A stretch of 64,000 bases of DNA, taken from the NCBI GenBank assembly GCA_001305115.1, contig BCAA01000007.1:62001-126000 (forward strand). The letters run 5' to 3'. This document shows, one piece after another, positions 17,267 to 27,473 of this stretch. This DNA comes from Clostridia bacterium UC5.1-1E11 (GTDB lineage Bacteria; Bacillota; Clostridia; Oscillospirales; Acutalibacteraceae). The notes under the pieces are model-generated. The model made no database searches, was not told the DNA's origin, and saw nothing but the letters and a program-made list of their open reading frames with translations. The first letter of the stretch is position 1; each line of letters starts with the position of its first letter. A program made the position numbers and the translations under genes.

Positions 17267-17962
17267 TCAATTGTCTCTTTCGCAAAGCTGCTGTAGACAC
17301 TCATAAATTGCCTGAAGGGCCGTTGCCTCCTCACTATGTCCAGAGATCCGCATCCCCTGTGCTTTTTTGAAAAGCCGGACAGCACATTTGGATATGTAGG
17401 CGCGGCTTTCCGCAGTAGAGCCATCCAGTTTGCCAATATAGGGATACAGTTCTCCCCCGCCCGCCTGTGCAGGAGCGTACATCACCTGCATAACCGAGTA
17501 GATATGTCCATCCTCTTCCGTGGCTTCTTCGCGTAGAATCGAAAAGCCTTCCCTTGCCAAAAAACGGCGTAGCTCTTCCGCAGAGGTCATCGGCTGCAAA
17601 ATGAGCCGCTTATGTTCCTGCTTAAGCCAAGGGGCTGCTCCGATCAGGCGGATAATCAGCTCCCCTCCCATCCCTGCCATCACGATGTCATCTGCTTCGT
17701 TTGGAAAGACCGCATCCAGCCCATCCGAAAGACGGGCGGAAACCTGTTCTTCCACATGATAGCGGCGAATATTCCGTTCTGCGGACCGCAAAGGCGAAAG
17801 CTTGACATCCGCAGCAATTGCATTGGAAATCCGGCCCTTCCGCACCAGCCAGATGGGCAGGTAAGCATGGTCGGTTCCAATATCCACCAGCTTTGTTCCC
17901 TCTCGAACCATAGATGCACACAGAGAAAGCCGGTTTCCCAGGGTAAACAACGGATGCGGCAT
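17267..17962 (-). CDS. trmK: tRNA (adenine(22)-N1)-methyltransferase
   Basis: 231 residues, start ATG 17962 with AAAGGAGG upstream. Class I SAM-dependent enzyme that makes m1A22 in tRNA. Seen: LSLCASMVREGTKLVDIGTD (SAM-binding GxD motif I), AYLPIWLV, AIAADVKLSPLRSAERN (motif II acidic residue), DIVMAGMGGELI (catalytic motif IV) and QPMTSAEELRRFL. The C-terminal 70 residues form the coiled-coil tail of the family. It precedes the Nif3-like gene, as in many Bacillota. A GC-rich hairpin lies in its leader. Confidence 0.92.
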   Translation of the reverse strand: MPHPLFTLGNRLSLCASMVREGTKLVDIGTDHAYLPIWLVRKGRISNAIAADVKLSPLRSAERNIRRYHVEEQVSARLSDGLDAVFPNEADDIVMAGMGGELIIRLIGAAPWLKQEHKRLILQPMTSAEELRRFLAREGFSILREEATEEDGHIYSVMQVMYAPAQAGGGELYPYIGKLDGSTAESRAYISKCAVRLFKKAQGMRISGHSEEATALQAIYECLQQLCERDN

Positions 17963-17993
17963 ACAACAGCCTCCTTTTCTCCAAATATGGAAC

Positions 17994-18024
17994 CGCCGCC
18001 CGCCAAACATGTTGACGGGCGGCG
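17994..18024 (-). promoter_or_regulatory. GC-rich hairpin in the trmK leader
   Basis: CGCCGCCCGCCAA (17994-18006) pairs with TTGACGGGCGGCG (18012-18024), 13 bp with one mismatch or wobble and a 5-base loop. There is no T run on either strand. It lies between the DUF1858 gene and trmK and may be a partial terminator or an mRNA stabiliser. Confidence 0.5.
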
Positions 18025-18041
18025 TGTAAACCGATCCGAAC

Positions 18042-18245
18042 TTATTTGCCCTGCATATGGGCGTTGAGCTTTTTCACCATTTCTTCCGGGTCCACGCCGT
18101 GCACCATACAGGCCTGTTCCAGTGTCTCCCCACGGGAAGCCGGGCAACCCAAGCAATGCATCCCCATTTCCATAAAGAAGGGAGCGGTCGTCTTGTCCAT
18201 ATCCAGAATATCGCCAATAATGGTATCCTTTGTAACAGCAGCCAT
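18042..18245 (-). CDS. DUF1858 domain protein
   Basis: 67 residues, ATG 18245 with TAGGAGG 7 bases upstream. The whole protein is one DUF1858 unit: TIIGDILDMDKTTAPFFMEM, then GMHCLGCPASRGETLEQAC, where two cysteines three apart are conserved. The domain is found alone or next to hybrid-cluster and Fe-S proteins; it may bind a metal or take part in redox sensing, which is not proven. It stands between the zinc-ribbon gene and trmK. Confidence 0.88.
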   Translation of the reverse strand: MAAVTKDTIIGDILDMDKTTAPFFMEMGMHCLGCPASRGETLEQACMVHGVDPEEMVKKLNAHMQGK

Positions 18246-18364
18246 GTTGTTTCCTCCTATACTCTGTGTTGCGCTTCTATGAAAAGCAAAATTTGTGTTT
18301 TTATTATAATACCCCACCGAAAGGATTGCAATACGAAGATTTGACACATTCCCACAGAAACAAA

Positions 18365-18388
18365 ACGCCCCGGATTCCTCCGAGGCGT
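18365..18388 (-). terminator. Terminator after the zinc-ribbon gene
   Basis: On the minus strand ACGCCTCGGA pairs with TCCGGGGCGT (10 bp with one G-T) around GGAA, followed by TTTTGTTTC. It lies 30 bases after the stop of the zinc-ribbon gene. Confidence 0.75.
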
Positions 18389-18417
18389 CTCAGTTACAAA
18401 TTGAAAAAATTTATATC

Positions 18418-18693
18418 TTATTCTTCCCTCATCTTTGCAAAGCACTCGCTGCAATATACAGGACGGTCTTCACGGGGCTTAAAGGGAACTCTTGCTTCCT
18501 TGCCACAGCTCGCGCAGATGGCGGTGAACATTTCGCGCTCAGGCTTTGCAGCATTCTTGCGCGCATCGCGGCAGGCCTTGCATCTCTGGGGCTCGTTTAC
18601 GAAACCCTTGGAAGCATAGAATTCCTGTTCGCCGGCGGTGAAAACAAATTCAGCGCCACATTCTTTGCAGATGAGAGTCTTGTCTTCGTACAT
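18418..18693 (-). CDS. Zinc-ribbon domain protein
   Basis: 91 residues. Two zinc-binding halves are visible: LICKECGAEF with QRCKACRDARK (CxxC...CxxC), and AICASCGKEARVPF with VYCSECFAKM (CxxC...CxxC). This arrangement fits the probable zinc-ribbon proteins common in Clostridia, whose role is unknown. Encoded alone between the SigH-like gene and a terminator. The frame is intact and the start at 18693 is preceded by GAGGTAT, a moderate ribosome site. Confidence 0.88.
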   Translation of the reverse strand: MYEDKTLICKECGAEFVFTAGEQEFYASKGFVNEPQRCKACRDARKNAAKPEREMFTAICASCGKEARVPFKPREDRPVYCSECFAKMREE

Positions 18694-18796
18694 TTGATAT
18701 ACCTCGCTTCAGATTATAGATATTTGCCCTTGCCGGATTTGCACCGCGCCTTTGCCATAAAACAACGCTCCTCTTGAGCTGGGCATATGAATGGGA

Positions 18797-19392
18797 CTAA
18801 AACGGTTCCTTGAGCTTGCGGCGCACACGTTGCAGGGCGTTATCTGCAGCCTTCGAGGTAATACAAAGGGAATCGGCGATCTCCTTGTAACTATAACCGC
18901 CCAAATAAAGCATAAGCACCTGGCGTTCCATTTTAGACAAACCACGGCTGATGAATCGTTTGAGGAGAAGCAGATCCTCCTCTTCCACCAGCATTTTTTC
19001 GGGGTTGGCCTCTTCCCCGGCAAACACGCCACAGGAAGCACCTTCCTCACTGAGCGGAACAAAATTGTTTAACGGAAAGTTTTCCGGCCGGCCGCCCACC
19101 GGTATGCCATAATAATGCGATTCGTAATGCAGACACCCGCATACGTACGGAAGCTTGCACCGCCGTCCTCCCGATAATTGCGCACCGCATCCAACAACCC
19201 CAAAAGTCCTTCCTGGCATAGGTCATCCGCTTCCAGCATAGTGCCGTGAAACGGTGCAGCCTTTGCCCGGATGAGCGTCATGTAACGGGACGTCAATTCC
19301 AAAAATGCATCCGGGTCTCCCTCTCTCACAAGTGTGGCCAACTGTTGATCCGAATAAGATTCCATACGGTTGTTTTGGATTTCTGTGGCCAA
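18797..19392 (-). CDS. SigH-like RNA polymerase sigma factor (frameshifted)
   Basis: About 198 residues. Region 2 is clear: ADDLCQEGLLGLLDAVRNY and ASFRTYAGVCITNRIIMAYR. Region 4 follows: LSKMERQVLMLYLGGYSYKE, IADSLCITSKAADNALQRVR, close to SigH (Spo0H) of sporulating Bacillota. The two parts are out of frame; one extra A in the A4 run (plus T4, 19080-19083) restores GRKNFPLNNFVPLSEE, as in SigH. The start is unsure: ATG 19446 falls in the spacer of a good promoter, so TTG 19392 (GAGGTG 6 bases before) or ATG 19365 is more likely. It might control early sporulation or competence genes, or be a paralogue. Confidence 0.8.
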
Positions 19393-19434
19393 ACATAACA
19401 CCTCATGAGACTCACATTCCTTATGACTTTCTAT

Positions 19435-19463
19435 ATCATACTGCATTCTCTCTATAAAGTCAA
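19435..19463 (-). promoter_or_regulatory. SigA promoter of the SigH-like gene
   Basis: On the minus strand TTGACT (19458-19463), a 17-base spacer and TATGAT (19435-19440). The predicted transcript start near 19428 lies inside the longest possible reading frame, which argues for the downstream starts at 19392 or 19365. Confidence 0.65.
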
Positions 19464-19591
19464 CAAATATTTGTCCTTCTAAAAAATATATTTGTTTTAT
19501 TTCGTCAATGTGAAAGGCAAGAGTCTTTTCACAAAAGCCTTGAATGGTTTTTCACAAAGACTTTTCCGGTTTCCCCTATTTCTTTGGTTGC

Positions 19592-19621
19592 TTTACAGAT
19601 GCAGGCGCTTTATGTTAAGAT
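19592..19621 (+). promoter_or_regulatory. Probable promoter of the CmpB-type permease gene
   Basis: TTTACA (19592-19597), 18-base spacer, TAAGAT (19616-19621), about 45 bases before the ribosome site of the gene at 19673. Divergent from the SigH-like promoter. Confidence 0.45.
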
Positions 19622-19672
19622 GTCCTTTATCGACATGATACAACATACTTTGACAGAGAAAGAGGTGTACCC

Positions 19673-20373
19673 ATGATTCGGTTTGGAAAACAGGAAGAAA
19701 AAGTTCACAATTATACCCCCGAAGAAGGACGGAAGGATTCCTTCGCGCATGGATTAAACTTTTACAAGCTATTTTTTGTTTTTATCATTGGCTGCATCAT
19801 CGGTTATTGCGTGGAAATGCTCTGGTGTTATTTGCGTCTCGGTTACTTTGAAAGCCGGCAGGGATTGATCTACGGCCCGTTCAGCCCAGTTTATGGAATG
19901 GGGGCCGTCATCTTTACGGTTGTACTCTATCGGTTCCGTCATTCCAGCAGCCTGGTGATTTTCCTGGCAAGCGGCGTGATTGGCGGTATTTTTGAATATC
20001 TGTGTTCTCTATTCCAGGAACTGATCTTCGGGACGGTATCCTGGGAATATAGCAACTCCCCTTTGAACGTCCATGGCCGTACAAATGTATTTTACTCGGC
20101 ATGTTGGGGAATCCTGGGATTGATTTTCTTAAAGCATATGCTTCCGTTCTTTACCAATCTGATCGAAAGCATCCCCAACGGCCGGGAAAAATGATCGCAT
20201 GGATCCTGTTGATTTTTATGGTATTCGATATTCTGATATCCGGTGCGGCGATTCGCCGTCAAACCAACCGGCATCTAGGAATTCCTGCGAATAATCCCGT
20301 AGCCGTTTTTTTGGATGAGCATTATACAGACGAATATCTGAAAAAGGTCTATCCAAATATGCAGCTTGCTTAA
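19673..20373 (+). CDS. Putative ABC-type permease of the CmpB family (frameshifted)
   Basis: About 233 residues after one base is added. Seen: four to six hydrophobic segments, the family core LGYFESRQGLIYGPFSPVYG and WEYSNSPLNVHGRTN, then YSACWGILGLIF. The first frame stops after PNGREK; adding one A to the A5 run (20187-20191) continues as MIAWILLIFMVFDILISGAA, the last membrane segment, and ends YLKKVYPNMQLA. ABC_trans_CmpB proteins are named for a supposed transporter role but work without a visible ATPase here, so the function is uncertain. Start ATG 19673 with AGAGGTG upstream. Confidence 0.85.
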
Positions 20374-20378
20374 CCGTC

Positions 20379-20406
20379 AATGCCCTGCCAGCCCTGGCAG
20401 GGCATT
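20379..20406 (+). terminator. Perfect hairpin after the permease gene
   Basis: AATGCCCTGCCA (20379-20390) pairs perfectly with TGGCAGGGCATT (20395-20406) around GCCC. It follows the stop by five bases but has no T run, so it may terminate poorly or serve as a 3' stabiliser. Confidence 0.5.
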
Positions 20407-20468
20407 GGTATACCCCATGGTTCCCTAGAAAGAATATCCCATAGACTGATAAAAGGAGGAATTCGTGC

Positions 20469-20938
20469 ATGGAAGAAAAGAAAACCATTTTGGAGTCTAC
20501 GCTGGAACGTTATCGAGGAACTGCTGGCGCGGGCGACCAGCAGGCCCTAATCGCTCTTCTGCGGGAGGTCCAACAGCTTTACGGGTGTGTGCCAACCGTC
20601 ATTCAGCAGCGCATTGCCCAAGCGACAGAAACGTCTCCTTCTCTGGTCGCTGCGTTGGTCAAACGGATACCTGGTCTTACAGAAGCGGAATACCGCCATC
20701 AAATCACGGTATGTACGGGGCCACGCTGTTCGTCAAAAGGGGGCATAGCCGTCTTACGCGCCATACAAGACGCCCTTGGAATCTTACCGGGCGAAACCAC
20801 AACGGATGGCCGGTTCCATCTGGAAACGCGCAATTGCCTGAAAAATGTGGTAACGCTCCGAATGTAATGATTGATTCCACTATCCACCCATCTGTTCGCC
20901 CGGAACAGGTCTCTGCCATAATCGACCAATATTCTTAA
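20469..20938 (+). CDS. NuoE-like thioredoxin-fold [2Fe-2S] protein (frameshifted)
   Basis: About 156 residues once one base is restored. An N-terminal helical part (ALIALLREVQQLYGCVPTVI) is followed by a thioredoxin-like [2Fe-2S] domain: VCTGPRCSSKGGIAVLRAIQ holds C-x4-C, and with one A added to the A5 run at 20841-20845 the frame continues as NCLKKCGNAPNVMID, giving the second pair C-x3-C. The end is SVRPEQVSAIIDQYS. This is the 24-kDa NADH dehydrogenase/hydrogenase subunit family; no NuoF/HydB partner is next to it, so its electron partner must be elsewhere. ATG 20469 with AAAGGAGG upstream. Without the correction the ligands would be lost. Confidence 0.85.
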
Positions 20939-21016
20939 ACATTCTGAGGTGAAGTTTTATCTCCTTTTTCGCAGGATTCCCCACCATAGCGTATAATTTC
21001 AGGAGACTTTGATCGA

Positions 21017-22564
21017 GTGGGGGATACAACCGTGGTAGAACATGTATACAGCATGGGATTATATGGATTGGACGCATTTGTCGTAGAGGTAGAGGTGGAT
21101 CTTTCACGGGGGCTTCCCGCGTTCGAGATGGTCGGCCTACCCGATGCTGCGGTACGCGAAGCGCGAGACCGCGTCCGTGCGGCATTGAAAAATATGGGCT
21201 TCCAGTTTCCCGTCAGCCGGATCACCGTCAATCTCGCCCCAGCGAACAAGCGCAAAGAGGGCTCCCTCTATGATCTGCCGATCCTTATTGCCCTGTTGCG
21301 TGCTTCCAGTCAACTGGATGCATCGGTGGAAGACAGCATATTCCTTGGGGAGCTTTCCCTTTCCGGGGCTGTCCGCCCCATCCGTGGGACGCTACCAATG
21401 GCAATTGCTGCAAAAGAGGCAGGGTTTCGGCGTTTATTTGCCCCTGCACAAAATGCTGCCGAGGGTGCTGTCGTTCAAGGGCTTGAGGTTTACCCGGTGC
21501 GCAACCTCGAATCTCTTCTTGCCCATCTAACAGGGCGTGTCCCGCTATCTCCCATCCTTCCAGGAGACACTCCAAGCCAAAACGACGGGCTTTTCCCTGA
21601 CTTTGCCGAAGTTCGCGGACAGGAAGAGGCGAAACGTGCGCTGGAAATTGCAGCGGCCGGGATGCACAATGTTCTCCTGATCGGTCCACCCGGCTCTGGC
21701 AAAAGTATGTTGGCCAAGCGGCTCCCCTCCATTCTGCCCGATATGACCTTCGAAGAGTCCATTGAAACAACAAAAATTCATTCCATTGCAGGGACACTCC
21801 CCACCTGTACAGCACTCATACGGGCGCGGCCGTTTCGTTCGCCACATCACACCGTATCAGCAGCCGGGCTTTCCGGGGGAGGGATTCTTCCCAAGCCGGG
21901 AGAGCTATCCCTTGCCCACAACGGGGTTTTGTTTCTGGATGAACTCCCGGAATTTTCCCGCAGTGCTATGGAGGTTCTCCGGCAACCCATCGAGGATGGC
22001 CGGGTGACGATCTCTCGCGCCAGCGGAGCGGTTTCGTACCCGTGTAGCGTGATGCTGGTGGCCGCCATGAACCCCTGTCCCTGTGGATATTTTGGGCATC
22101 CTACCAGGCGGTGTGTCTGTAGCGCCGGCGCAGTTTCCCGCTATCTCTCCCGTGTCAGCGGCCCCCTGCTGGACCGTTTGGATCTTCATATCGAAGTACC
22201 TGCCGTGGAATTTGATAAGCTTGATTCTTCCCTCCCGTCAGAACCCTCTTCCTCGATCAAGCAGCGGGTCGATGCTGCACGCGCAATACAAAACGACCGC
22301 TATCGCGGGACAGCAATCTCCTGTAATGCCCGCATCACCCCAGAATGTTTACATACGATCTGCGTATTGAGCGACGACGCCAGAAATCTATTCAAACATG
22401 CTTTTGAAACCATCGGCCTATCTGCACGTGCATACGATCGTATTTTAAAGGTCGCCAGAACCATCGCAGACTTGGATGGAAGCGAGCAGATTCAGGCTGT
22501 TCATGCGGCGGAAGCCGTACAATATCGTGCATTGGACCGAAAGTACTGGACACGGGAATTGTAA
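21017..22564 (+). CDS. comM: YifB/ComM family AAA+ Mg-chelatase-like ATPase
   Basis: 515 residues, intact. ComM is a hexameric helicase that aids branch migration when transformed DNA is integrated. Seen: N-terminal ChlI-type domain ([20 protein letters not shown]), Walker [15 protein letters not shown] (about residues 220-233), Walker [13 protein letters not shown], sensor region [20 protein letters not shown] with the Cys cluster, and the C-terminal Mg_chelatase_C domain ([20 protein letters not shown]). Start GTG at 21017 has AGGAGA 9 bases upstream; a GTG at 21032 is also possible. A strong terminator follows. Suggests natural competence or general recombination use; no other com genes are in view. 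Confidence 0.93.
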   Translation: MGDTTVVEHVYSMGLYGLDAFVVEVEVDLSRGLPAFEMVGLPDAAVREARDRVRAALKNMGFQFPVSRITVNLAPANKRKEGSLYDLPILIALLRASSQLDASVEDSIFLGELSLSGAVRPIRGTLPMAIAAKEAGFRRLFAPAQNAAEGAVVQGLEVYPVRNLESLLAHLTGRVPLSPILPGDTPSQNDGLFPDFAEVRGQEEAKRALEIAAAGMHNVLLIGPPGSGKSMLAKRLPSILPDMTFEESIETTKIHSIAGTLPTCTALIRARPFRSPHHTVSAAGLSGGGILPKPGELSLAHNGVLFLDELPEFSRSAMEVLRQPIEDGRVTISRASGAVSYPCSVMLVAAMNPCPCGYFGHPTRRCVCSAGAVSRYLSRVSGPLLDRLDLHIEVPAVEFDKLDSSLPSEPSSSIKQRVDAARAIQNDRYRGTAISCNARITPECLHTICVLSDDARNLFKHAFETIGLSARAYDRILKVARTIADLDGSEQIQAVHAAEAVQYRALDRKYWTREL

Positions 22565-22593
22565 AAGCTAAAAGGGCCCTATAACAGAAACAC

Positions 22594-22631
22594 AAAAGGC
22601 CGGAGCCCACGAAACGGCTTTCCGGCCTTTT
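22594..22631 (+). terminator. Bidirectional terminator after comM
   Basis: AAAAGGCCGGA (22594-22604) pairs with TCCGGCCTTTT (22621-22631); an inner GCC/GGC pairing closes the loop. It serves comM on the plus strand and the DUF6809 gene converging from the other side. Confidence 0.88.
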
Positions 22632-22672
22632 GCGCTGTGAAATTCGAAAATGATTCTGCTCTTTAACCTCTG

Positions 22673-22948
22673 TCAATGGTTCTCCTTCGCGAAAATCTCA
22701 CACATCATGCGCGCCCCCAATCGAAACCCGTAGGCAAAACCCGCGTAACAGTCCATGGCATTTTCCTCCATATAGAGTTTCCCCAGGTGCTCCAGCCGCC
22801 TGCCGTCTGTTTCATCCAAAAGTTCATATAAGTAGTTCTGTTCTTCATTGATTTCACGTACAAGGGAATGATATTTCGGATCTGTGGAAACGATCTTTTC
22901 CTCTGGATAGAGTTCCCCTTCATATAAGTGTTTTAAAATGCTGTCCAT
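22673..22948 (-). CDS. DUF6809 family protein
   Basis: 91 residues, start ATG 22948 with AAAGGAA upstream giving MDSILKHLYEGELYPEEKIV. The C-terminal part (CYAGFAYGFRLGARMMCEIF) and the N-terminal GE-x-YP-x-E motif are typical of a family of small soluble proteins that occur in many copies in Clostridia, often next to phage or plasmid genes. It is mostly helical. Function unknown. It is not part of a visible operon. The 22949-23386 spacer upstream has no gene or promoter I can support. Confidence 0.75.
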   Translation of the reverse strand: MDSILKHLYEGELYPEEKIVSTDPKYHSLVREINEEQNYLYELLDETDGRRLEHLGKLYMEENAMDCYAGFAYGFRLGARMMCEIFAKENH

Positions 22949-23386
22949 AGTGTTGTTCCTTTCCCAAGTTCTTCTACATGCAATCCTCAAACTTACTTGA
23001 AACGGCCTTATACAGGAAAAGAAGTTCCGTACGTTCTAATTCGCTGGTATCCGCCTAAAAAACGGTCAGCCTTTCTCGTTTTGCCTCTACTACTTTTCCA
23101 AAGTTTCACCAGCATACCCTTATCTGCCCTTTAGGCCACATACGAACGATCCTCCTTATACAGAGCCTATGATTCCAAGCTGGCTTTACGTTGCTTCATC
23201 ACCTCTCTTTTTCGCATCTTCTACGCTACAATGACATACTATAGAAGTCAATATAAAAATCGTGAAACTTACTCACATTATCATCCAAAATATTCGTTTA
23301 ACCCTTACTTCTATCTCACTAGGAGGTGAATGCAAAAAGCGCTTCGTACAAAAAGAGCGATGGTACATTGAAATCAGCAAGTATAT

Positions 23387-23434
23387 AAAGGACGCCCTGC
23401 ATCCGGCACATTGCCAGCTCGCAGAGCGTCCTTT
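23387..23434. terminator. Bidirectional terminator after the acetyltransferase gene
   Basis: AAAGGACGC (23387-23395) pairs with GCGTCCTTT (23426-23434), extended by CTGC/GCAG inside. T-rich sequence follows on both strands (CCTTTTATC on plus, CCTTTATAT on minus). It lies beyond the end of the acetyltransferase gene at 23572. Confidence 0.6.
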
Positions 23435-23571
23435 TATCGTTTTCAATAAATCTCTTTTGGGAGGAAAATCCCTCGGAAACGGGCTTTGTTCCAGATCTCC
23501 CTGCAAAAACGGATCGAACAGGTATTTTAAAACACCCTGTCATTCTCTCGCGCCAGTCTTTCACCTGATCT

Positions 23572-24146
23572 TCAGCGAATACGATCGTCCTCTGTGATTG
23601 GGCGAAGAACGCGGCATGGATTGCCTACAGCAAGCACGCGTGCTGGAATATCTTTGGTCACAACACTCTTGGCTCCAATCACACTTCCTTCTCCAATGGT
23701 GACCCCCGGCAAAATAGTGACATCTGCTCCAACCCATACATGATCTCCAATTGTAATCGGTTTGGCCTGCTCCAATCCCATATTTCGCTCTTCCGCCACG
23801 ACGGGATGATTGGCTGTATACATTCCACAATTTGGCCCAATAAAACAGTGTGTCCCGATCACAATGGGGGCGCCATCCATCAGATAAGCATTGTGGTTGA
23901 TAAATGTGGCTTCTCCTATCCAACAATTATAGCCGTAATCCGTGTAAAATGGAGACAGGATAACAACACCCGCTCCCTTATGGGGAAGAATTTTTTGAGA
24001 AGGGCCTCTTTCTGATCGACTTCTTTCGGACGTGTATGGTTAAAAGCAAAACATAGTTCCTCTGCTTCCAAACGCTTTTCCACCAGTTCGGTATCATAAT
24101 TGGCATCATACCAGAGTCCCTTTTCCATTTTTTCACGCTCGGTCAA
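23572..24146 (-). CDS. Maltose/galactoside O-acetyltransferase family protein (frameshifted)
   Basis: About 191 residues after one base is added, the normal length of Maa/LacA enzymes, which use acetyl-CoA to acetylate sugars. The N-terminal Mac domain reads MEKGLWYDANYDTELVEKRL; the left-handed beta-helix contains GTHCFIGPNCGMYTANHPVV, the catalytic His context, and ends with GDHVWVGADVTILPGV, GEGSVIGAKSVVTKDIPA and GNPCRVLR. The frame breaks after KKFFP; adding one C to the C4 run (plus G4, 23982-23985) gives FFPHKGAGVVILSPFYTDYG and then YNCWIGEATFINHNAYL. Start TTG 24146 with AGGGGGAG upstream. Confidence 0.88.
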
Positions 24147-24225
24147 ATTGGCTCCCCCTTATAGATGGACTATCCCATATACTTGATCCAGAGAACATCC
24201 AATGTCAAAATCGGTTCTTGCTATC

Positions 24226-27122
24226 TCATGATTTCGTGTCCAAATAGGCCAATGCAGAAGGATACGTATATCCATAGGTGTTGACACGGGATGCGCTGTA
24301 ATCGTTGTAATTATAGACATTTGCCTCTCCTAAACGGCGGTACAACAGGCCTGCATAGCTCTTTCCACCTGCTTGGTTCCAACGCAACATGTCGGTTCCA
24401 AATGCATAGGCGTTCGTATAATTGAGGTCGTGCACTAAATCGGAACTATTCAGGGTCACATATCCGGAATTAATCCACCCTGCAGAACCGTTCGGCAAAG
24501 CCGCCAAATACCAGCCATCCTTTTGATTCGTAAAGTCGGCTGAGGTAACCGAAATGGTCGTACCCTTTGCAACCTCGCATACTTGCGAACCGGAAAGACT
24601 CGGTGCCGAACGCACGACTGTAGCTTTGCTGACGGTAGCGGACATTCCTGCGCCAAAGCTCTGTGGCGGTACCACTGCGTTTAGGATAATCCGTCGCAAA
24701 TCAATCTCGGAGGACGTGCTGTTCCAATATCCTGCGCCCACATTGTAGCCAAAGCTCACAAGGCTGTCAAATTGGCACTGGCTCATCCGCAAGTTGTTCT
24801 GTGTGATAAACTTGTTGACCTCGGTCGTATACGACGCATCATTGATGGTATTGACCAGCAAAGACCACGCTTCGGTCTTAGAAAGATCGTTATAGAAAGT
24901 ATCCCCCTCTTTGAGCGTCAGTCCATAGCCGAGGGTCGGCACCTGATTGGAGGTCAACTTGTCCGCATAAACCGAAGCGCTGTAGCCTTCCCAATTGGCG
25001 ATCAACTCGATCATCTTGTCACTGGCACGCCGCTGTTCAGTGGTTGTCACCGTATAGTCTTGTGAAGATACCACATAAGCGCTGGTTGCAAACCCCTCTG
25101 TACTGTAAACACCGCCCTGGGACGAATTTGCCACCACACGATAAGTTCCCTGTTCGGTCAAATTCATTGTTGCTTTCCAGACCTTTGTGCTTGTCTGACC
25201 AGTAGTCTCCGTTGTACTGGATGTAGCCGTAATCATCTGTGCCGTACCGTTTGGCATCTGGATAGTAAAGCGAACTCCATCCCGGCTGGTATCCGTAATG
25301 GCCGTAAAGGTGACCGCAGAACCTACTCCTGCAATATTCGGTGAGGTATACGCAGTCCGGACTGGCTCAGCTGTCGTAACTGTGACCGTACAGGTCTTAG
25401 ACTGTGAACCCGAAGTGGCTGTAATCGTAGCTGTGCCGGGGGATACTCCGTAGATGTATCCATTGGTGACGGTTGCTACTGCGGAATTGCTACTGCTCCA
25501 TGTGATCGAAGCAGTACTCGGGCTTGCTGTCGCTTTGATATAAAGTGTTTTTCCGGCGGAAACCGTACCAGACGTGCGCGAAATGGCCAGCGAATTGGCC
25601 GGAACTCCCGTCTGGCCGTTGTATAGGAACTGTATGTACTCATTACTGACGTAACCTGTTAGATTGTTGGTTGTCTGCACCTTGGTCCACTCTGTATTGG
25701 AGGTATCGAGCACCGTGAGCGTGGCTCCCTTGAGCAGCATCGCAACCTGATCATATTGCGTTCCCGGCCCACTACGCAAACGCAATGCATCCGCAGTGAC
25801 CGTTGCCCCAGTGATTGTTTGATCGCCATTGGAATTTCCTGTTTCCGAACCGGTGCCTGTGGTAGAAGCCTGAATCGTTAGATATTGCTTCATACAGTAT
25901 CCTTCTGTCCCATCCGACGTCTTGATCTTTGCCCAAGTCGCATGAGAATTGTCGGTTACCGTGACAGTTTCCTGCGGAAAGAGTACACGGATCACATCAT
26001 AGCTCGGCCCTGCTCCAGAGCGCAGTGCCACGCTCTCTTTTGCTGTGGCCGTCAAATTCGAACCAGAAGAAGTAGCGGAATCAGCCGTTCCTGCCGGTGG
26101 GGAGGATGGGGAAGTTGTAGAGCTGGCTTGGATATCCAAAAATCCTTGGAACAGCATCCTACTGTTCCATCCGATGTCCGGATTTTCGCCCAAGTGGAAT
26201 GGGAATTGTCAATCACGGTGACGGTCGCGCCTTTTGGCATCGTTTTGATAATCGCATAGCTGGGACCAGCGCCTTCACGTAGATTCAAATTTTCCTTAAC
26301 CGTGGCAGTCAACCCGGCGGTAGTCCCCGCATTGGAGTTGGATGCCCCCGCACTATCGCTGGCGGATGTTTCGGAAACCGATAAATAGGTCCGGTTACAG
26401 TAACCCTCCTGGCCCGAAGAAGTGCGAACCTTGACCCATTCCGCATTGGAATTGTCCAATACCTCTACTGAGACGCCTTGCGCCAACGTCAATATACGAT
26501 CGTAATTGGTTCCAGGGCCGCTGCGCAGATTTAGATAGTCTTTGGTTACCGCAGTCCTACCCGTAGAAGCCGTTTCCCCGCCTGTATTAGAAGAATTTGC
26601 GGCATTTCCTGTACTGCTCAAAAATTCTTTTAGGCAGTATCCTTCCAGCCCGCTAGCCGTGCGCACTTTCGCCCATGTTGCATGAGAGCCGTCTAGGATA
26701 GTCACCGAGGCGCCCTCCGCAAGAGTCGTCACAATTCCATAACTGGTGCCGGCACCCTTGCGCACATTGAGGTTTGCTGTCGTAACCGCTGCTTCTCCTG
26801 TCCCCAATGCCCCATAGGTGGAGGTGCTCAGAGTTCCTTCTGTTGTCAGGTATGCTTTACTGCAATACCCTTCTTGGCCAGAAGAAAGCCGTACTTTCGC
26901 CCATTCCCCCTGCGAATCCTCAAGAACGGTAACTTCCGTCCCCTTGGGCATGGTCAAAAGAACCGAATAGGACTTGCCAGCACCTGTACGCAGATTCAGA
27001 TAATCCGTCGTCTGCGCAGTGGTAACAGCCCTTGCAACGTTTGGCAGGGCTGTCACTGTCAACGAAACGGCACACAACATAGCTGCTACGGCAGAACCCA
27101 TCCGCCGAAATTGCTTTCTCAA
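24226..27122 (-). CDS. Secreted multi-SH3 protein with a GH24 lysozyme domain (frameshifted)
   Basis: About 965 residues. TTG start at 27122 (GGAGTG upstream) and a signal peptide ending near NVARA. Six bacterial SH3 repeats follow (each about 65 residues, pattern LNLR-x-GAG-x-xY ... AKVRTSSGQEGYC), then a Big_2 Ig-like domain (WSSSNSAVATV), a second beta domain, and a GH24 N-acetylmuramidase: MIELIANWEGYSASVYADK with catalytic Glu, PTLGYG, and MLRWNQAGGKSYAGL. A seventh SH3 (about residues 815-885) sits inside the GH24 domain. The frame breaks at a T5 run (plus A5, 26138-26142); six T restore CCSKDFLDIQASSTT. A wall-binding peptidoglycan hydrolase; role in cell separation, predation or spore function is unknown. 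Confidence 0.85.
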
Positions 27123-27473
27123 ATTTGTTCACTCCTATTCCCCATCCGGATACCTACCACAAACCAACAAAGCAGATTCCCTTTCACTACAAATTCCTAT
27201 CGCTTTACGAAAGAATTTTTATTCCGAATACAAAAATATCTGTCATGACCAAAAAACCTATTTTCCCAAAATATGTTTTGATTATACCGTAAACGCCCAA
27301 AATGTTCAAGGAAAAAAGCGTCGACTGTTTACATAATCTGAGTAAAATTCCGCCCAAAATTTTCTTCAAAACTGGAATGAACTTAAAAACATTCCTGATT
27401 TCAATCGCAACATGGATAAAATAAAAAAGCCCATGCACAAAGTTGCATGAGTTCTCTGTTTGTCTGTCCCGCC

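Noticed and set aside
19393-19446. N-terminal extension of the SigH-like protein from ATG 19446
   Set aside because: The ATG lies within the spacer of a good promoter, so it would not be in the transcript.
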